Source: Pseudocercospora fijiensis CIRAD86
Taxonomy: Eukaryota; Ascomycota; Dothideomycetes; Mycosphaerellales; Mycosphaerellaceae
Length of the DNA: 19,881 nucleotides
Assembly: GCF_000340215.1 (NCBI RefSeq)
Contig: NW_006921541.1
Location: 3,859,775 to 3,879,655 of the forward strand
Direction: 5' to 3'
How positions within the stretch are numbered: position 1 is the stretch's first letter; each line of letters begins with the position of its first letter. Below are positions 1 to 9,429 of this stretch, one piece after another. Both the position numbers and the translations under genes were made by a program. The notes below the pieces were generated by a model. It was not told the origin of the DNA and searched no databases. It saw nothing but the letters and a program-made list of their open reading frames with translations.

Positions 1-1337
1 ATTGACCTCTTCTTTCTCCCTCCTATCTAGCCTTTAAGAAGGATATTCCTTTCCTCGGCAAAGGTTGTTAGCCTTTTAGCGACAATTTTTTCTAGTACCT
101 TGCCTATTATGTTAAGTAGGGCTATTAGTCTATAGGCCTTGAGCTGTATATAGTCTTCCTTCTAGGGCTTCCTTAGTACTACTGTTAGGGACTTCCTAAA
201 TAGTCTTAGGTAGTGTCCTAGTGCTAGGCTTTATAAAAAGATATTGGCTAGTACTAGGGCTAGCCCCTTCCTATATGCTTTTAGAAGTTTGTTATAGATC
301 TTCTCTTCTCCTAGTGCCTTATTGCCTAGAATTTTCTTTAGGATCCTTTTAATAGTTTCGGGTTTGATCTAGGTATCTCTTAGTGTACCTAGTAGCAGAG
401 TCTCTTATTCTTTCTCCTTTATGTCTAATAGGTCTACTTATACCTTTCTATAGAAGAAGTGTTAGCCTAGGGCTCTTGCTTTCCCTTCTATTATAGTCTG
501 CATTTGTCCTCGTTAGTCTATAATATCCGGGAATTGTAGTAGCATATCCTTGTCCTGTTTAGGTCTCCTTGCCTATTTAGCTATCCTCTATATCTCCTCT
601 AGTTTCTTTGTAATTATTCCTATTATAGATCTCTATTCTTGCATCTTGTCTTTCTTAATCTAGATCTTCTTTTCCTAGTAGGCTTTGTTATAGTTGTCCT
701 ATACTTCCTAGGTATAGGTTTGTATCTACTGCCTCCTAGCCTTCCTTACTACTTTAACCTTCCTTATACACTTACTAGTCTAGTATAGTTGCTAGTATAG
801 TAAATGTTTCTTTGCTAGGGTATGCTTTCTAGCTACCTGTTTTAGGATTCCTATTAGTTCTTCTACTGCCTTATTAATGTCCTCTAGCCTTAGTAGGTGC
901 TTTATTAAGAGTTCCTCTAGTTTTAGGTCCCTTTCTAGTTCCTCCCTAATCCTGCCCTATTAGGCACCTTTCTAGTTAAGCTTCTCCTCTAGTTCCCTTT
1001 CCTAATTAGCTTAGACATTTAGCTCAATCTGTACTAGGAAGTGGTCTAATAATTCTTCTAGTTCCTAGTTGACCCTATATCTTATAATCCTATTCCTAAT
1101 CTAATATAATATAAAGTATAGGTCTAGTATACTACTCCTTCCTCTTGCCTCCTAAGTAATTAGTCCCTTTAGGGTAACAATTTCTATTCCTTCCCTCTCT
1201 AATATATTAATTAGTCTTCCTACTAGGAAGTAGTAAGCTAGGGTAAAGTCTAAGCCCTAGAGGGGGTAGTAGAGGTTGAAATCCCTAAGTAGGATTTAGT
1301 AGGTATTCCCCTAGATAACTCTAGGTAGTCTTTCTAG
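1..1337 (-). pseudogene. Tad1-like LINE ORF2, central part (endonuclease C-terminus to RT start), RIP-degraded
   Basis: Read on the minus strand, one frame holds the end of an exonuclease-endonuclease-phosphatase (EEP) domain and the start of a non-LTR reverse transcriptase. About 1290-1100 gives LLRDFNLYYPL, then LDFTLAYYFLVGRLINILE, then a T(stop)EARGRSSILDLYF block, matching the GDFN...TW..RGRSS.ID signature of LINE endonucleases. A charged helical linker follows (about 1080-700). Near 110-20 the frame reads YRLIALLNIIGKVLEKIVAKRL, with YRPI.LL.. being the classic RT entry motif; the rest of the RT lies beyond base 1. TAG and TAA codons interrupt the frame where CAG, CAA or TGG would be expected, without frameshift. 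The clade assignment (Tad1/I-like, usual in ascomycetes) comes from motif style only. The N-terminal part is at 13598-13990, separated by the inserted LTR element. Confidence 0.85.
1334..1337. repeat. Target-site duplication CTAG, left copy
   Basis: CTAG directly precedes the left LTR (starting TAAAGG) and recurs directly after the right LTR at 13598-13601. When the two LINE flanks are joined with a single CTAG, the LINE reading frame continues without shift (..STOP-L-K-T-L-E-R-L-P..). This supports exactly four duplicated bases. Confidence 0.75.
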
Positions 1338-1616
1338 TAAAGGACGGAAACCAACACTACTACTACTACTCGTAGCAATAGTACAGGCTACCGAGGGTAA
1401 CATAACCTATAGCAATATAGGTAGCTATGTTTAGTAAGATAGGATAACGAGACTGTCGCTTAGGCTAATAACTAGAGCCCTACAATATAGGTATTATAGA
1501 AGTGTAACATAAACAATGTGCTATACGAGGTTGATAATCTATCTACTCTATAGAAGGAGGCCTCTTATATAGGCTCAAAACTAGCCTATAGGTATAGGGC
1601 CGGTTACTAGCTAATA
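1338..1616 (-). repeat. 3' LTR of the 12.26-kb element
   Basis: This 279-bp repeat matches 13319-13597 without indels at 267 of 279 positions by my hand alignment. On the minus strand it starts TATTAGC and ends CCTTTA, which RIP would produce from canonical TG...CA termini. All 12 differences from the other LTR are C/T at CpA or G/A at TpG. Confidence 0.95.
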
Positions 1617-1630
1617 TCCCTCCCTTTCTT
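1617..1630 (-). other. Polypurine tract (plus-strand DNA primer)
   Basis: Read on the minus strand the 14 bases AAGAAAGGGAGGGA abut the 3' LTR start TATTAG. A purine run ending exactly at the 3' LTR is the standard plus-strand priming site of LTR retroelements, and it fixes the element's orientation independently of the coding frames. Confidence 0.85.
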
Positions 1631-1723
1631 CGTATCTAACTAGACACGTTTCACATTATGCGCGCTTAAAACAAACATGTATGTATCCTTAGCGCTCTTA
1701 GCTAAGGCCCTTCTTAGAACTCT

Positions 1724-1750
1724 GCAATAATACCCCCGGGGTAGCATTAA
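1724..1750 (-). repeat. Junction palindrome copy 1 (after ORF3)
   Basis: This is one of five related near-palindromes. On the minus strand the left arm reads TTAATGCTACCC and the right arm GGGTATTATTG, meeting at a C/G-rich centre. It is the most diverged copy. It lies about 55 bases beyond the ORF3 stop and about 95 bases before the polypurine tract. Its TAA (1749-1747) is in phase with ORF3. Confidence 0.8.
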
Positions 1751-1803
1751 TCCTAGATACTATAATTATACAAAAACAACTTCCTAAGCAACACTATACA
1801 GAC

Positions 1804-4542
1804 TTACTATTGCTTTAACGCGCCGTAATCCTTACTAGCAATAACCTTATCTACTAGTCGGTTCTCGAAATCTCCTCCGTATACGTTAAAGCTATTAGCA
1901 CCGAAGTACTGTCCCTCGTAGAAAGCTTAATTAACGAGGAGGTTAGCAGCCTTTTCCGTCGTAGCTTTCTCCTAATCGTATAGATATTCCTTAAGTCCTT
2001 CGTTATTAAGCTAGAGGATCTATTTAACTTCGTTCTAAATAACGTAACTTAACTAAGGAATCCTACTAACTAGAGCGTCGGAGATACAGCCGAGGCCTTC
2101 GACTAAGATAGCCGTAGGGAAAGCGAATAGTACGAAGGAGTTAGAGGCTAGGAGGGCGGTTAGATTGCGGTGCGCTTTAGCAACCTAAGAGACTATTAAG
2201 TTCTCGTAGCCCTTAACCTTAGTGCCGTTAATAACGCGAGAGTAGCCTAGGTTAATTAATATACGGTTGCTCTTAGTCTTTAGATTACTATATAGTAGGT
2301 ATAGTATCTAAACAGAGACCTCGCACTCCTTTAGAGGGTTAAGGATCTACTCCGCTTTGCGCCCCTTACTATTAGGCTAACTATCGAACATATAGTCGAG
2401 GTCGTCGTTAGTAAGGTACTTGTTAGTAAGCTTGCCGATCTTGCTTAGTAGGACTAGGCTACGAGCCTTAAGCTTCTTAACCTAGTTCGCAAAGACCTCG
2501 GGCTAATGTATACCTTCGATAATAGTAGAGTAGCTAGTCTTATCCTTAGATATAAGGTAGACCTTAATGCGTAGGTAACTAGTACCCTCGCTAGCTACGA
2601 GCTTAACTATATCTTATCCGAGACGAGTAGACTCCTTAGAAGGACAGTTTTCGTAAGTACCGCTAACCTTAAAGAACTTAGCAGGCTTAGGGACGGAGAT
2701 AAGCTCGTATACGTAATTAGGTCGAAGGGCGATAGCTAAGAGCTATAGGGCAGGGTGCTAGCGGACGATTTAGTTGCTTATACTATAAGTTTAAAGGATA
2801 TTGCGGCCTTCTTGCTTAGACTTAGGCATCGCACGCATATACTAAAGGTATATTTCAAACTCCTCCTATATTAGGTCGATAAGGAAAGGAAGATATACTC
2901 TACGAGGCTCTTATAACTAACTAAAGACTTAAGGGAAGATAGCATTATTAGTCTAGCGAAAGCGGTCGAAGGAGGTGCCTTAGCTAAGGATGCCGGTAAC
3001 GAACTTACTCTAGCGATCTGTTACCGTAAGGGCGCGAGTAATAGTACTAGTAGGGTTGAACGCGTAGAGTCCTAGAGATGTCGGGGCGGCAACAGGGCGT
3101 CTAGGAAACTAGTTAGTATAGGCCTAATTATCCTTAAAGGTAGCGAAGGCGTCTTAATTAGGAACCTCGCGACTAATCTTTAATAGGCGACCGACGAGGA
3201 CACTCGCCTTAGTACTAGTATAAAGACTACAGACCTTAGCGGCCTTCTTAATATAGTTAGCATATATAGAAAACAGCTCTTCTCCTAGCTTGCTAAGGTC
3301 GTCGAGCTATTAATAGATAGAGAGGGCGGTAGGAGCTTCGCCTATTACAGCTTTAGGAACTATATCGATCTTAGTAATAAGGTGCGTAATAGAGTCGCCC
3401 TTGTAAGAACTATAGATGTTCTTAGTTAATAGGATCGGCGAGAGCCCTCTATCTCTACGCTCGCTAAAGGAGCCTTCGGAGGAGACATCTTCTAGTAGTA
3501 TATCTAGTATATTAATATCCGAGTTACTATAGTTAGTACTATAGTTAGTACTAGAAGGGGCGCTATACTTCTTAGTAGCCTTACGGAGGGCCTAGCGAGT
3601 ATATAATGCCTTCTTACGCGCTACTTCGGCCTTAGCGCGCTCGTCCTTAACTTCCTAAGGGACCTTACGGTTGCGGGTCGAGCGACGGTCTTAAGCCTAT
3701 ATCTCTATAGCGAGCGCGAGACTAGTAGCCGTATCGGCCTCTATTTCTAGGCGAAGAGCCTTGCGTTTAAGGACATTAACGATAGGAGCCTCTTAACCTT
3801 TAATAATAAAGCCTATACTATTAATGCGATAGCCCTTCTCTTTTAGTAGATCCTTAGTTGTCTATACGTTAAGATCGACCTAGACAATTACATCGTAGTA
3901 CCGCTTCTAGTAGGATGTCGTAAAGTCGTTAAGCGCAAAGGACAAGTTAAGTAACTGCTTGCCTACCTTCTTACTAGCGGTAGACATACGATAGATTATA
4001 GTACGGGAAAGGTACTCGGCGCCTTAACGACGGACCTTGTACTTATTAACGAACGAAGAGACCTGCTTTGCACGCTCTTGTCTACTATAGGCGAAGTTAA
4101 TAAGGCTCTTAGAAAGACTACTTAGTCCTCCCTAATATTCGAAGGCCTAGTCGAGGGTCTTAAAGCGCAAACGAATCTAGGTGCCGGTAGTCTCGAGGCT
4201 ATAGACGATAGGAAAGGCTTGTTTAATATCTATATCGTTAAGAACCTCGCGCTTAAAGATACGCTTACCGATAGACTAACGCAAGTTGTTTATACCGTAC
4301 GTAACTAAGATAGTAGCCTTCTTAATATTCCTATCGATAACGCGTAGTAGGGTACGAGCGTTCTAGATCTTCTCTTAAGGATCTTTAAGGGCGGTAACGA
4401 TCTAGAAGCAGTACTCGAGGCTAGTTGCAGCAGCTAAGGCGCTATCGGATAGGGCTTCGATTAGGACTAGTACGCCTAGGTTTAGGGCTCGTAGGTTGCT
4501 ACTACTACTAGCGCCTAGCGGATTTAGGGCGCCGGAAGACAT
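1804..4542 (-). pseudogene. ORF3: unidentified ~912-codon frame downstream of pol, RIP-degraded
   Basis: From an intact ATG at 4542-4540 (MSSGALNPLGASSSSN..) one frame runs 2.7 kb to TAG TAA at 1809-1804 with no frameshift. It is broken by about 45 in-frame TAG or TAA codons and no TGA, so it was probably one intact protein before RIP. Visible features: a Ser-rich N-terminus; a basic helical stretch at about residues 295-325 (KDERAKAEVARKKAL); a Ser/Thr/Asn-rich low-complexity segment with tandem STNY at about 325-340; an acidic/Ser linker at about 350-375; a mostly globular C-terminal half with a short hydrophobic run near residue 800 (FVLFAFPTAILVEGLG). I see no signal peptide, no convincing transmembrane anchor and no chromodomain, zinc-finger or protease motif I can name. 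Its place after pol and same orientation are reminiscent of env or captured host genes, but I do not recognise it. Codon choice (AAG, GCC, CTC, GAG) looks coding. Confidence 0.75.
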
Positions 4543-4963
4543 CTTAGTCGACCGGAGCGGAAAGGAGTTAGTAACGAGCTTGTAAAAACGTTCGTAGCTT
4601 GTTAATAATAATTAAAGGATTTAGATAGAAGAGGGGGGGGGGTAGGCGGTAGTAAGTTAGTTAGTATTCGAGTAGAAGAAAGGGCTTAGAAGGCTCGCCT
4701 TAAATAGGGTACGAAGGTAGCGTAGTCCGTGTATTCCGGTAAAGCAAACGGATAACGATTATATATAGACCCTAAAAAGTAAAGCTATATACGAGACTCC
4801 TTTATTAGTAGGGCAGCTAAAGTTTAACAATCGATCTAGCTAATTACTAGTAGCGACTACGCGCCTTTATTAACCTCTAGCTTTCGTAGATTCCCGCGCA
4901 CTCGAAATATAACTAGTTAGTTCGAGTACCTAGTAGTAATCTATAGTAGTAAGGCTAGCGGGA
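4543..4963 (-). promoter_or_regulatory. ORF3 upstream region with TATA-like box and homopolymer C tract
   Basis: This is the roughly 420-nt spacer between junction palindrome copy 2 and the ORF3 ATG. On the minus strand it carries TATATATAA (4767-4759), about 220 nt before the ATG, and a run of ten C (plus-strand G run 4633-4642), about 90 nt before it. A similar C-rich tract lies in the gag leader (plus-strand G run 12807-12820). These could be an internal promoter for a separate ORF3 transcript, but the region is AT-rich and TATA-like strings arise easily under RIP. I see no clear coding signal. Confidence 0.3.
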
Positions 4964-4990
4964 CTAATAACACCCCTAGGGTAGTATTAG
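4964..4990 (-). repeat. Junction palindrome copy 2 (before ORF3 spacer)
   Basis: On the minus strand the left arm is CTAATACTACCC and the right arm GGGTGTTATTAG, with a TA centre (CCCTAGGG). It is preceded by AGC, giving AGC TAA TAC TAC, the same context as copy 4 at the end of gag. Its TAA (4989-4987) is in phase with the small upstream module and with ORF3. Confidence 0.85.
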
Positions 4991-5419
4991 CTTTTCTCTA
5001 GAGATGCTCGGCAACTAGGAGCAAATCGCCTAGGCCTAGCGTAGCTTGTATTAGCCTATAGCACTATCGTTATAGATGTAGTATTACCTTTTATAGTAGC
5101 AGGCATATAAACGTAGCCCGTACGTTCTTCTTTCTTCTAGACACTAAGCTTAGCGGCCTAAGGTCCCTATTCTTAGAAGCTATAGGCCTAGGTTGCTACG
5201 TCTATCTAAGAGCTAGGAAGGGAGAGGGATCCTCCCTTTCTTAGTATCCTACGTAACTAATGCTAATTAGGGCAGGAACAATCTTCTCTAGCGGAGTATC
5301 TTATTATCGTTACTACCTAAGGGCGGTTGCTAGAGACTAGGAATCTAGAGGGAAGTAGTCCTAGAAGGGTAGAGGGGTTAGGTTCGGCTATCTTCCTAAT
5401 ACTACCCCCGGGGTATTAT
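4987..5419 (-). pseudogene. Possible small module between two palindromes, RIP-degraded
   Basis: Between palindrome copies 3 and 2 the minus strand has about 410 nt whose frame in phase with both palindromes looks coding in its second half. It reads KKEERTGYVYMPATIKGNTT, then SITIVL, a stop, and ANTSYARPRRFAPSCRASLEKS, before TAA inside palindrome copy 2. Stops are TAG or TAA only. No start codon can be assigned. A competing frame (LEERRTYGLRLYACYYKR) is also open apart from TAG and TAA, so coding status is uncertain. I recognise no family. It may be a small accessory protein, the remnant of a larger ORF, or untranslated sequence. Confidence 0.3.
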
Positions 5420-5422
5420 TAG
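5396..5422 (-). repeat. Junction palindrome copy 3 (after pol)
   Basis: On the minus strand the left arm is CTAATAATACCC and the right arm GGGTAGTATTAG around a CCGG centre; relative to the other copies it fits slightly better in inverted orientation. It lies about 270 nt beyond the pol stop, and its TAA (5421-5419) is in phase with pol. Confidence 0.85.
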
Positions 5423-5688
5423 GAAAACACGCCTCGTATAGTTCTATCTAAGGAAACAAGAGCGAAGGAATAAAGTTATAGCAACATTAATCGAAGGTAA
5501 AGGCAAAAGTAAAAGACAACAATAGGATAAACTAAAAGCAACAAACAAGAGTATAAACATTAGTAGGAATAGATAATAGGTAAGGACTAAAGGTATAGGG
5601 CGGCACTGTATTAATAGCGCGGAGAACGATCGATAAGAGTAAGGAAGCAACGTAGTAGAGGTAGGTAGAGGCAAGGAAGAGTAAGTAA
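5423..5688 (-). other. Pyrimidine-rich spacer after pol
   Basis: On the minus strand this spacer is strongly C/T-rich (runs such as CCTCTACCTACCTCTACTAC and TTGTTGTCTTTTACTTTTGCC). A 76-codon frame across it (5674-5444) is open and would be Leu/Tyr/Ser/Phe-rich, but a C/T-rich strand rarely forms TAA, TAG or TGA, so openness says little. It may be untranslated sequence or a polypyrimidine tract preceding a splice acceptor for a downstream message; neither is shown by the sequence. Confidence 0.4.
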
Positions 5689-8600
5689 TTATTTAGTCTC
5701 GGGATCTAGCTATAATTTTAGGCGGTCTTCGTCGCTAGACTAGTTAGGTTCCTCGGAGTTAGAGTTAGATAGCTAGAAGTCTAGTTTACTATTAGAATCG
5801 GAATTAATATCGGAAACGCTCTATATATAGTTAATCTGTATATAACCCTCCCTCTATTCTTAAGTTATTCCTAATAGCTTACTAAGACGAATCTAGGGAT
5901 AGGTATAGTTCTTAGGCAGAATAGGATCTATAATAGCGGTAGGATCCTCCTCCCGATAGGCATCTAAGGACGGTAGAGGGTCTATAGAGGCACTAACTTC
6001 CTCCTCGGTCGGCGGAGGGCAGGCAGGTTCGCGTAACTTAACGATCTTCTTTAGATTAGCCCGAAGGTGAGAGTACTTTAAGGTAGCACTATCTAGCTCC
6101 TAAAGAAGGTATACGGAACCTAAGTAAAGGACCTCCTTTACTCTATAAGGACCCTTCTACTTAAAGGCTAGCTTATAGGAGTAACTATACTCTAGTTCGG
6201 ACCGGTATAGAAGGACTATATCGCTAACCTTTAGAGGTTCCTAATTAATAGCATTATAGTTATTAAAATACTACTTAGCCTCTTCCCGAAGCCGACGTTG
6301 TCGAGCAAGACCCTCTTAAGAAGTCGTAGTTATATCCTTAAGAGCCTTAGCCCGTAGGGTAAGAAGGTCTACCCTAGTACGAATAGACCCCTAATCGTAA
6401 ACGCCGTATATACGATAGGACAATTTAATAGGAAGAACGGCGTCCCTCCTAATTATAAGTTCCGCTAGTATAAGTCTAGTCGTATCGACAATAGTAGTTC
6501 GGTCCGCCTAGAGAAGGGCTAGGACGCGGGTAGAAATAGGAACTAATCTGTCGCTACTATTAGTTATCTTAGATAGGGCATCAATTAACGACCGATAGCC
6601 GCGCTTAACAATAGCATTCGACTAGGGATAGTATAGGGAGATACGAACGTTCTTAGCCCCGTACGAAACAAGTAGCGCTTAAACCTCCTTAGCTATATTA
6701 TTCGTAGCGTTGTCTAAGATAACCTCGTAAGGTGTTCCCTAGCGGCAAAACAGATCCTTAAATAGGAAGGTAGCTATGTTACGGGTATTAATAGCACCGC
6801 AACCCTTATAGAAATAATAGGCCTCCGGCTATCGAGAAAGACCCTCTCGAATAATATATAGGCTATTATTACGGCTAAGATAGACCCTATCGCTATACTA
6901 CCGCTCCCTAACTAACTAGGTAGTAGGGATACGTAGCTCTTCTAGACGCCGGTAGCTATTCCTAAAGTTGCACTTAGGATAGCTCTTATAGTAGCGGGAG
7001 ATATTAGCCTATACGCCGTCCTACTAGTACCGACGACGAAGGATATCGAAGGTGCCCTCCGCCGCCTAGTAGCCGAGCTTATCGTAAACGGAACGAAGGA
7101 TTTCTTATCGGGCTACTAGATCGTTAATAATACGCTAGAGCGGTGTATTAACTATAGCCTATCGCTAAAGGATACGATCCTTAATAAGGAACCTCCGAGA
7201 ATAGCGAATAATACGACGGTATTAACTCTTTAATAGACCGGGAGCTCTCTTCGTATAGGTAAGGAAGTAGGCGATATTATAGGAGTCGTCGGAGTAGACC
7301 CTATTAAGGATATTATCCCTACCTAGTTCGCCCGCCTTAGTATCGTCCTAGCCCTTGTCGTTAGTAGTAGGGTCTTCGTTAGGCTAGTTACTAGGTTAGT
7401 CGTCGGCAGTAGGCCTAGTAATTACCGGTATAGCATTAATATAGAAGGTAGTAAAGAAGGTACGGTTAATAACCGCGTCGACATCCTCTTTTTCTATTAT
7501 CTTAGCGATGTCCTCTTCTATAGTAGGCCTTCTAGAAAGGCTATCCGGTCTAGTATACTTCTTACTAGGAATATAGAAGACGTCGAAATCAAACAAATAG
7601 ATCTAGGTAACCTACCGAGCTATCGTAGAGTTAGGTAGGTCGGAGGCTATATAGTTAAGTTAATAGACTAGCGTCTAAGCGTCGACTTCTAGGCGAAAGA
7701 ACACTCTAAAGAGCCAAGGTCGGAACTTCTTAAGAGCCTTATAGACACTAAGGCACTCTCGCTTGCTAGTATCGTATCGGGCCTCGATAGGTTTCTATAG
7801 ACCGGACTCGTACCGGATAGGGTAACGTAAGGAGGGCTCCTTACGATTATACTATATTAGTATCTCGCCGTAGCCTTCCCCGCTCGAGTCGATAGCAACA
7901 ATTAGCAGACCTGCGCCTTCCGAGTAGTTAATAGAGGTAAGCGTAGGCGCGCTAACAAGTGCCTTAGTAACCTTGTCCTTAGCGGCTTAGTAAACGGAGG
8001 TCTATTTAAACTCTGCATCCTTCTTAAGCAAGGCGTATAGAGGCTTATATACTAACGCAAAGTTTTCGACCTAGATACGGAAGTAGGAGACTACTCTAAG
8101 CTAGATCCGGACATCTTTCTAATAGGTAGGGTCGGGCTAGGACACAATCTTTAGGACCCGTATATTATTAGGATAGCGGCCGTTCTTATTAGTTACAAAC
8201 CCGATAATATTTATTCGTTTATATAGGAGCTAAAGCTTCTCCCTATATACCGTTAGGTTAGCTCGCTCTAGGTCGTAGAGGACACTATCGAGGTTCTAAA
8301 TGTGTTCGAGAAAGAACCTACGGATGCTAGGCTCTACTTCTTTATTGTCGTACCTAGTTTTAGGGCCCTTAATGCCGATGTCGTTAAGGAAAGGCATCGC
8401 TATATAGGAGATATAGGCCGCGAGGACTTAGTTTATAATGCGAACGAACTAGGCTACTAAGTTAGTCGCCCCTTAGGGAAGGGTAGTTTATCGGTATAGT
8501 CTAAGAGGCGTTTCGAAACTAGTTAGGTCTCTGCTATTAGGATAGAGAGGGATCTAGTCGTAGCCCGAGAAAACATTAACTAGTAAGGCTATAATATAGT

Positions 8601-9402
8601 TAGCAAAAGCTTCCGAGAACCTATTAGTCTCCGGAGGGAGGTTAGCATCTCTAATCGTAACTGCGTTAAACTTTTGTATAGCGTTAATTAGACGGTACTT
8701 CTTTAGTTCCCTAGGAGCTATCTTCTTCTAAACTAGGAAGTATAGGTTACGATACGAGGCATAGGAAGGCTCTAAGGTGCTAGCCTTTATACGCTGCCGT
8801 ATTATGTCCTTAACTATACCTCTTAGGCTTAGGTTTAGCTTAAACCCTAGGTAAGCCTAAGGCTTATACTCGATCGTTCGAATCCTCTATAGAGGGGCAA
8901 CCTCCGGGTTAATCCTGCCTAGATACGTAAAGTTATATACTAATACGGCTTCGCGGTTATATAGAAGCTTATATAGCAAATCTAGTTCAAGATCCGAAAG
9001 CTCGATGCTAGGTTTAATGTTCGCTAGTCTCTCCGGCGTTAGCCTCGATCCCCTAAGAATAGCGGAGAACTTTTTAGTAATATACCTCTAGTTGTATAGA
9101 CTATCCCTAGGTATTAACATCGCTTCGCGGTTAAGGCACTTTTGTCGCTAGTTAGGATTTCCGCTAGGATTAGACCTATCGGTTATATATACGCTGCCTT
9201 TTATAGGCTTAATCTTGTTAGCTACCCTCTTATATAGGGTATATATACTAACCGTTCGTAATACCCGAGCCCTCTCTCTTTAACGTTAGGCCCGGAGATT
9301 GGCGTAATAGAATAGCGCGTAAACTTTATTAGAAGTCTCCTTAAGTCGGTAGGTATATAGCTAGTAATCCTAATTTATAATTCCGGCGAAAACGTTAGAT
9401 TC
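5689..9402 (-). pseudogene. pol: Pol (RT-RNase H-integrase) of the 12.26-kb element, RIP-degraded
   Basis: One minus-strand frame runs from the gag-pol palindrome to TAA at 5691-5689; the start codon is not evident. RT: KKYRLINAIQKFNAVTIRDA, then FSGYD (about 8575-8541), SFETPLRLYR, and FLNDIGIKGPKTRYDN at 8391 onwards, where the catalytic xxDD is now ND (AAC from GAC fits RIP). RNase H: AIDSSGEGYGE (about 7900), KRECLSVYKALKKF and EVDA. Tether: FDFDVFYIPSKKYTRPDSLS (from 7596). Integrase: a degraded HHCC finger ending YPKCNF (about 6980), EVILDNATNN (about 6720), and AIVKRGY where the DDE glutamate is now Lys (6606-6604), then a GPY-like module (KGPYRVKEVLYLGSVYLL, about 6150). An acidic Ser/Asp tail closes it (about 5850-5700). 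It would copy the RNA genome to DNA and integrate it, but this copy cannot. Confidence 0.9.
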
Positions 9403-9429
9403 CTAATAATATCCCCGGGGTAGTATTAG
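9403..9429 (-). repeat. Junction palindrome copy 4 (gag-pol junction)
   Basis: On the minus strand the left arm is CTAATACTACCC and the right arm GGGATATTATTAG around the CCGG centre. The gag frame enters as CCG AGC TAA TAC TAC, so the TAA at 9428-9426 would end Gag inside the palindrome. Pol continues in a different phase immediately downstream. Confidence 0.9.

Noticed and set aside
1804..4542. ORF3 as a retroviral-type envelope gene
   Set aside because: No signal peptide, no clear transmembrane anchor, no furin-like site or fusion-peptide pattern that I can see; only the position is suggestive.
4965..5421. Palindromes 2 and 3 as terminal inverted repeats of a small DNA transposon
   Set aside because: The same palindrome also occurs singly at three other junctions and is self-palindromic, so pairing two of them as transposon ends is not needed; no target duplication is visible.
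5444..5674. A 76-codon open frame on the minus strand, hydrophobic, resembling a membrane protein
   Set aside because: The strand is C/T-rich, which by itself prevents stops and yields Leu, Phe, Ser and Tyr codons. It has no family resemblance and is not in the Pol frame.
7396..7596. Short stop-free stretch on the minus strand as a separate gene
   Set aside because: It is the RNase H-integrase tether of Pol, in frame with motifs on both sides and bounded by RIP-type stops.
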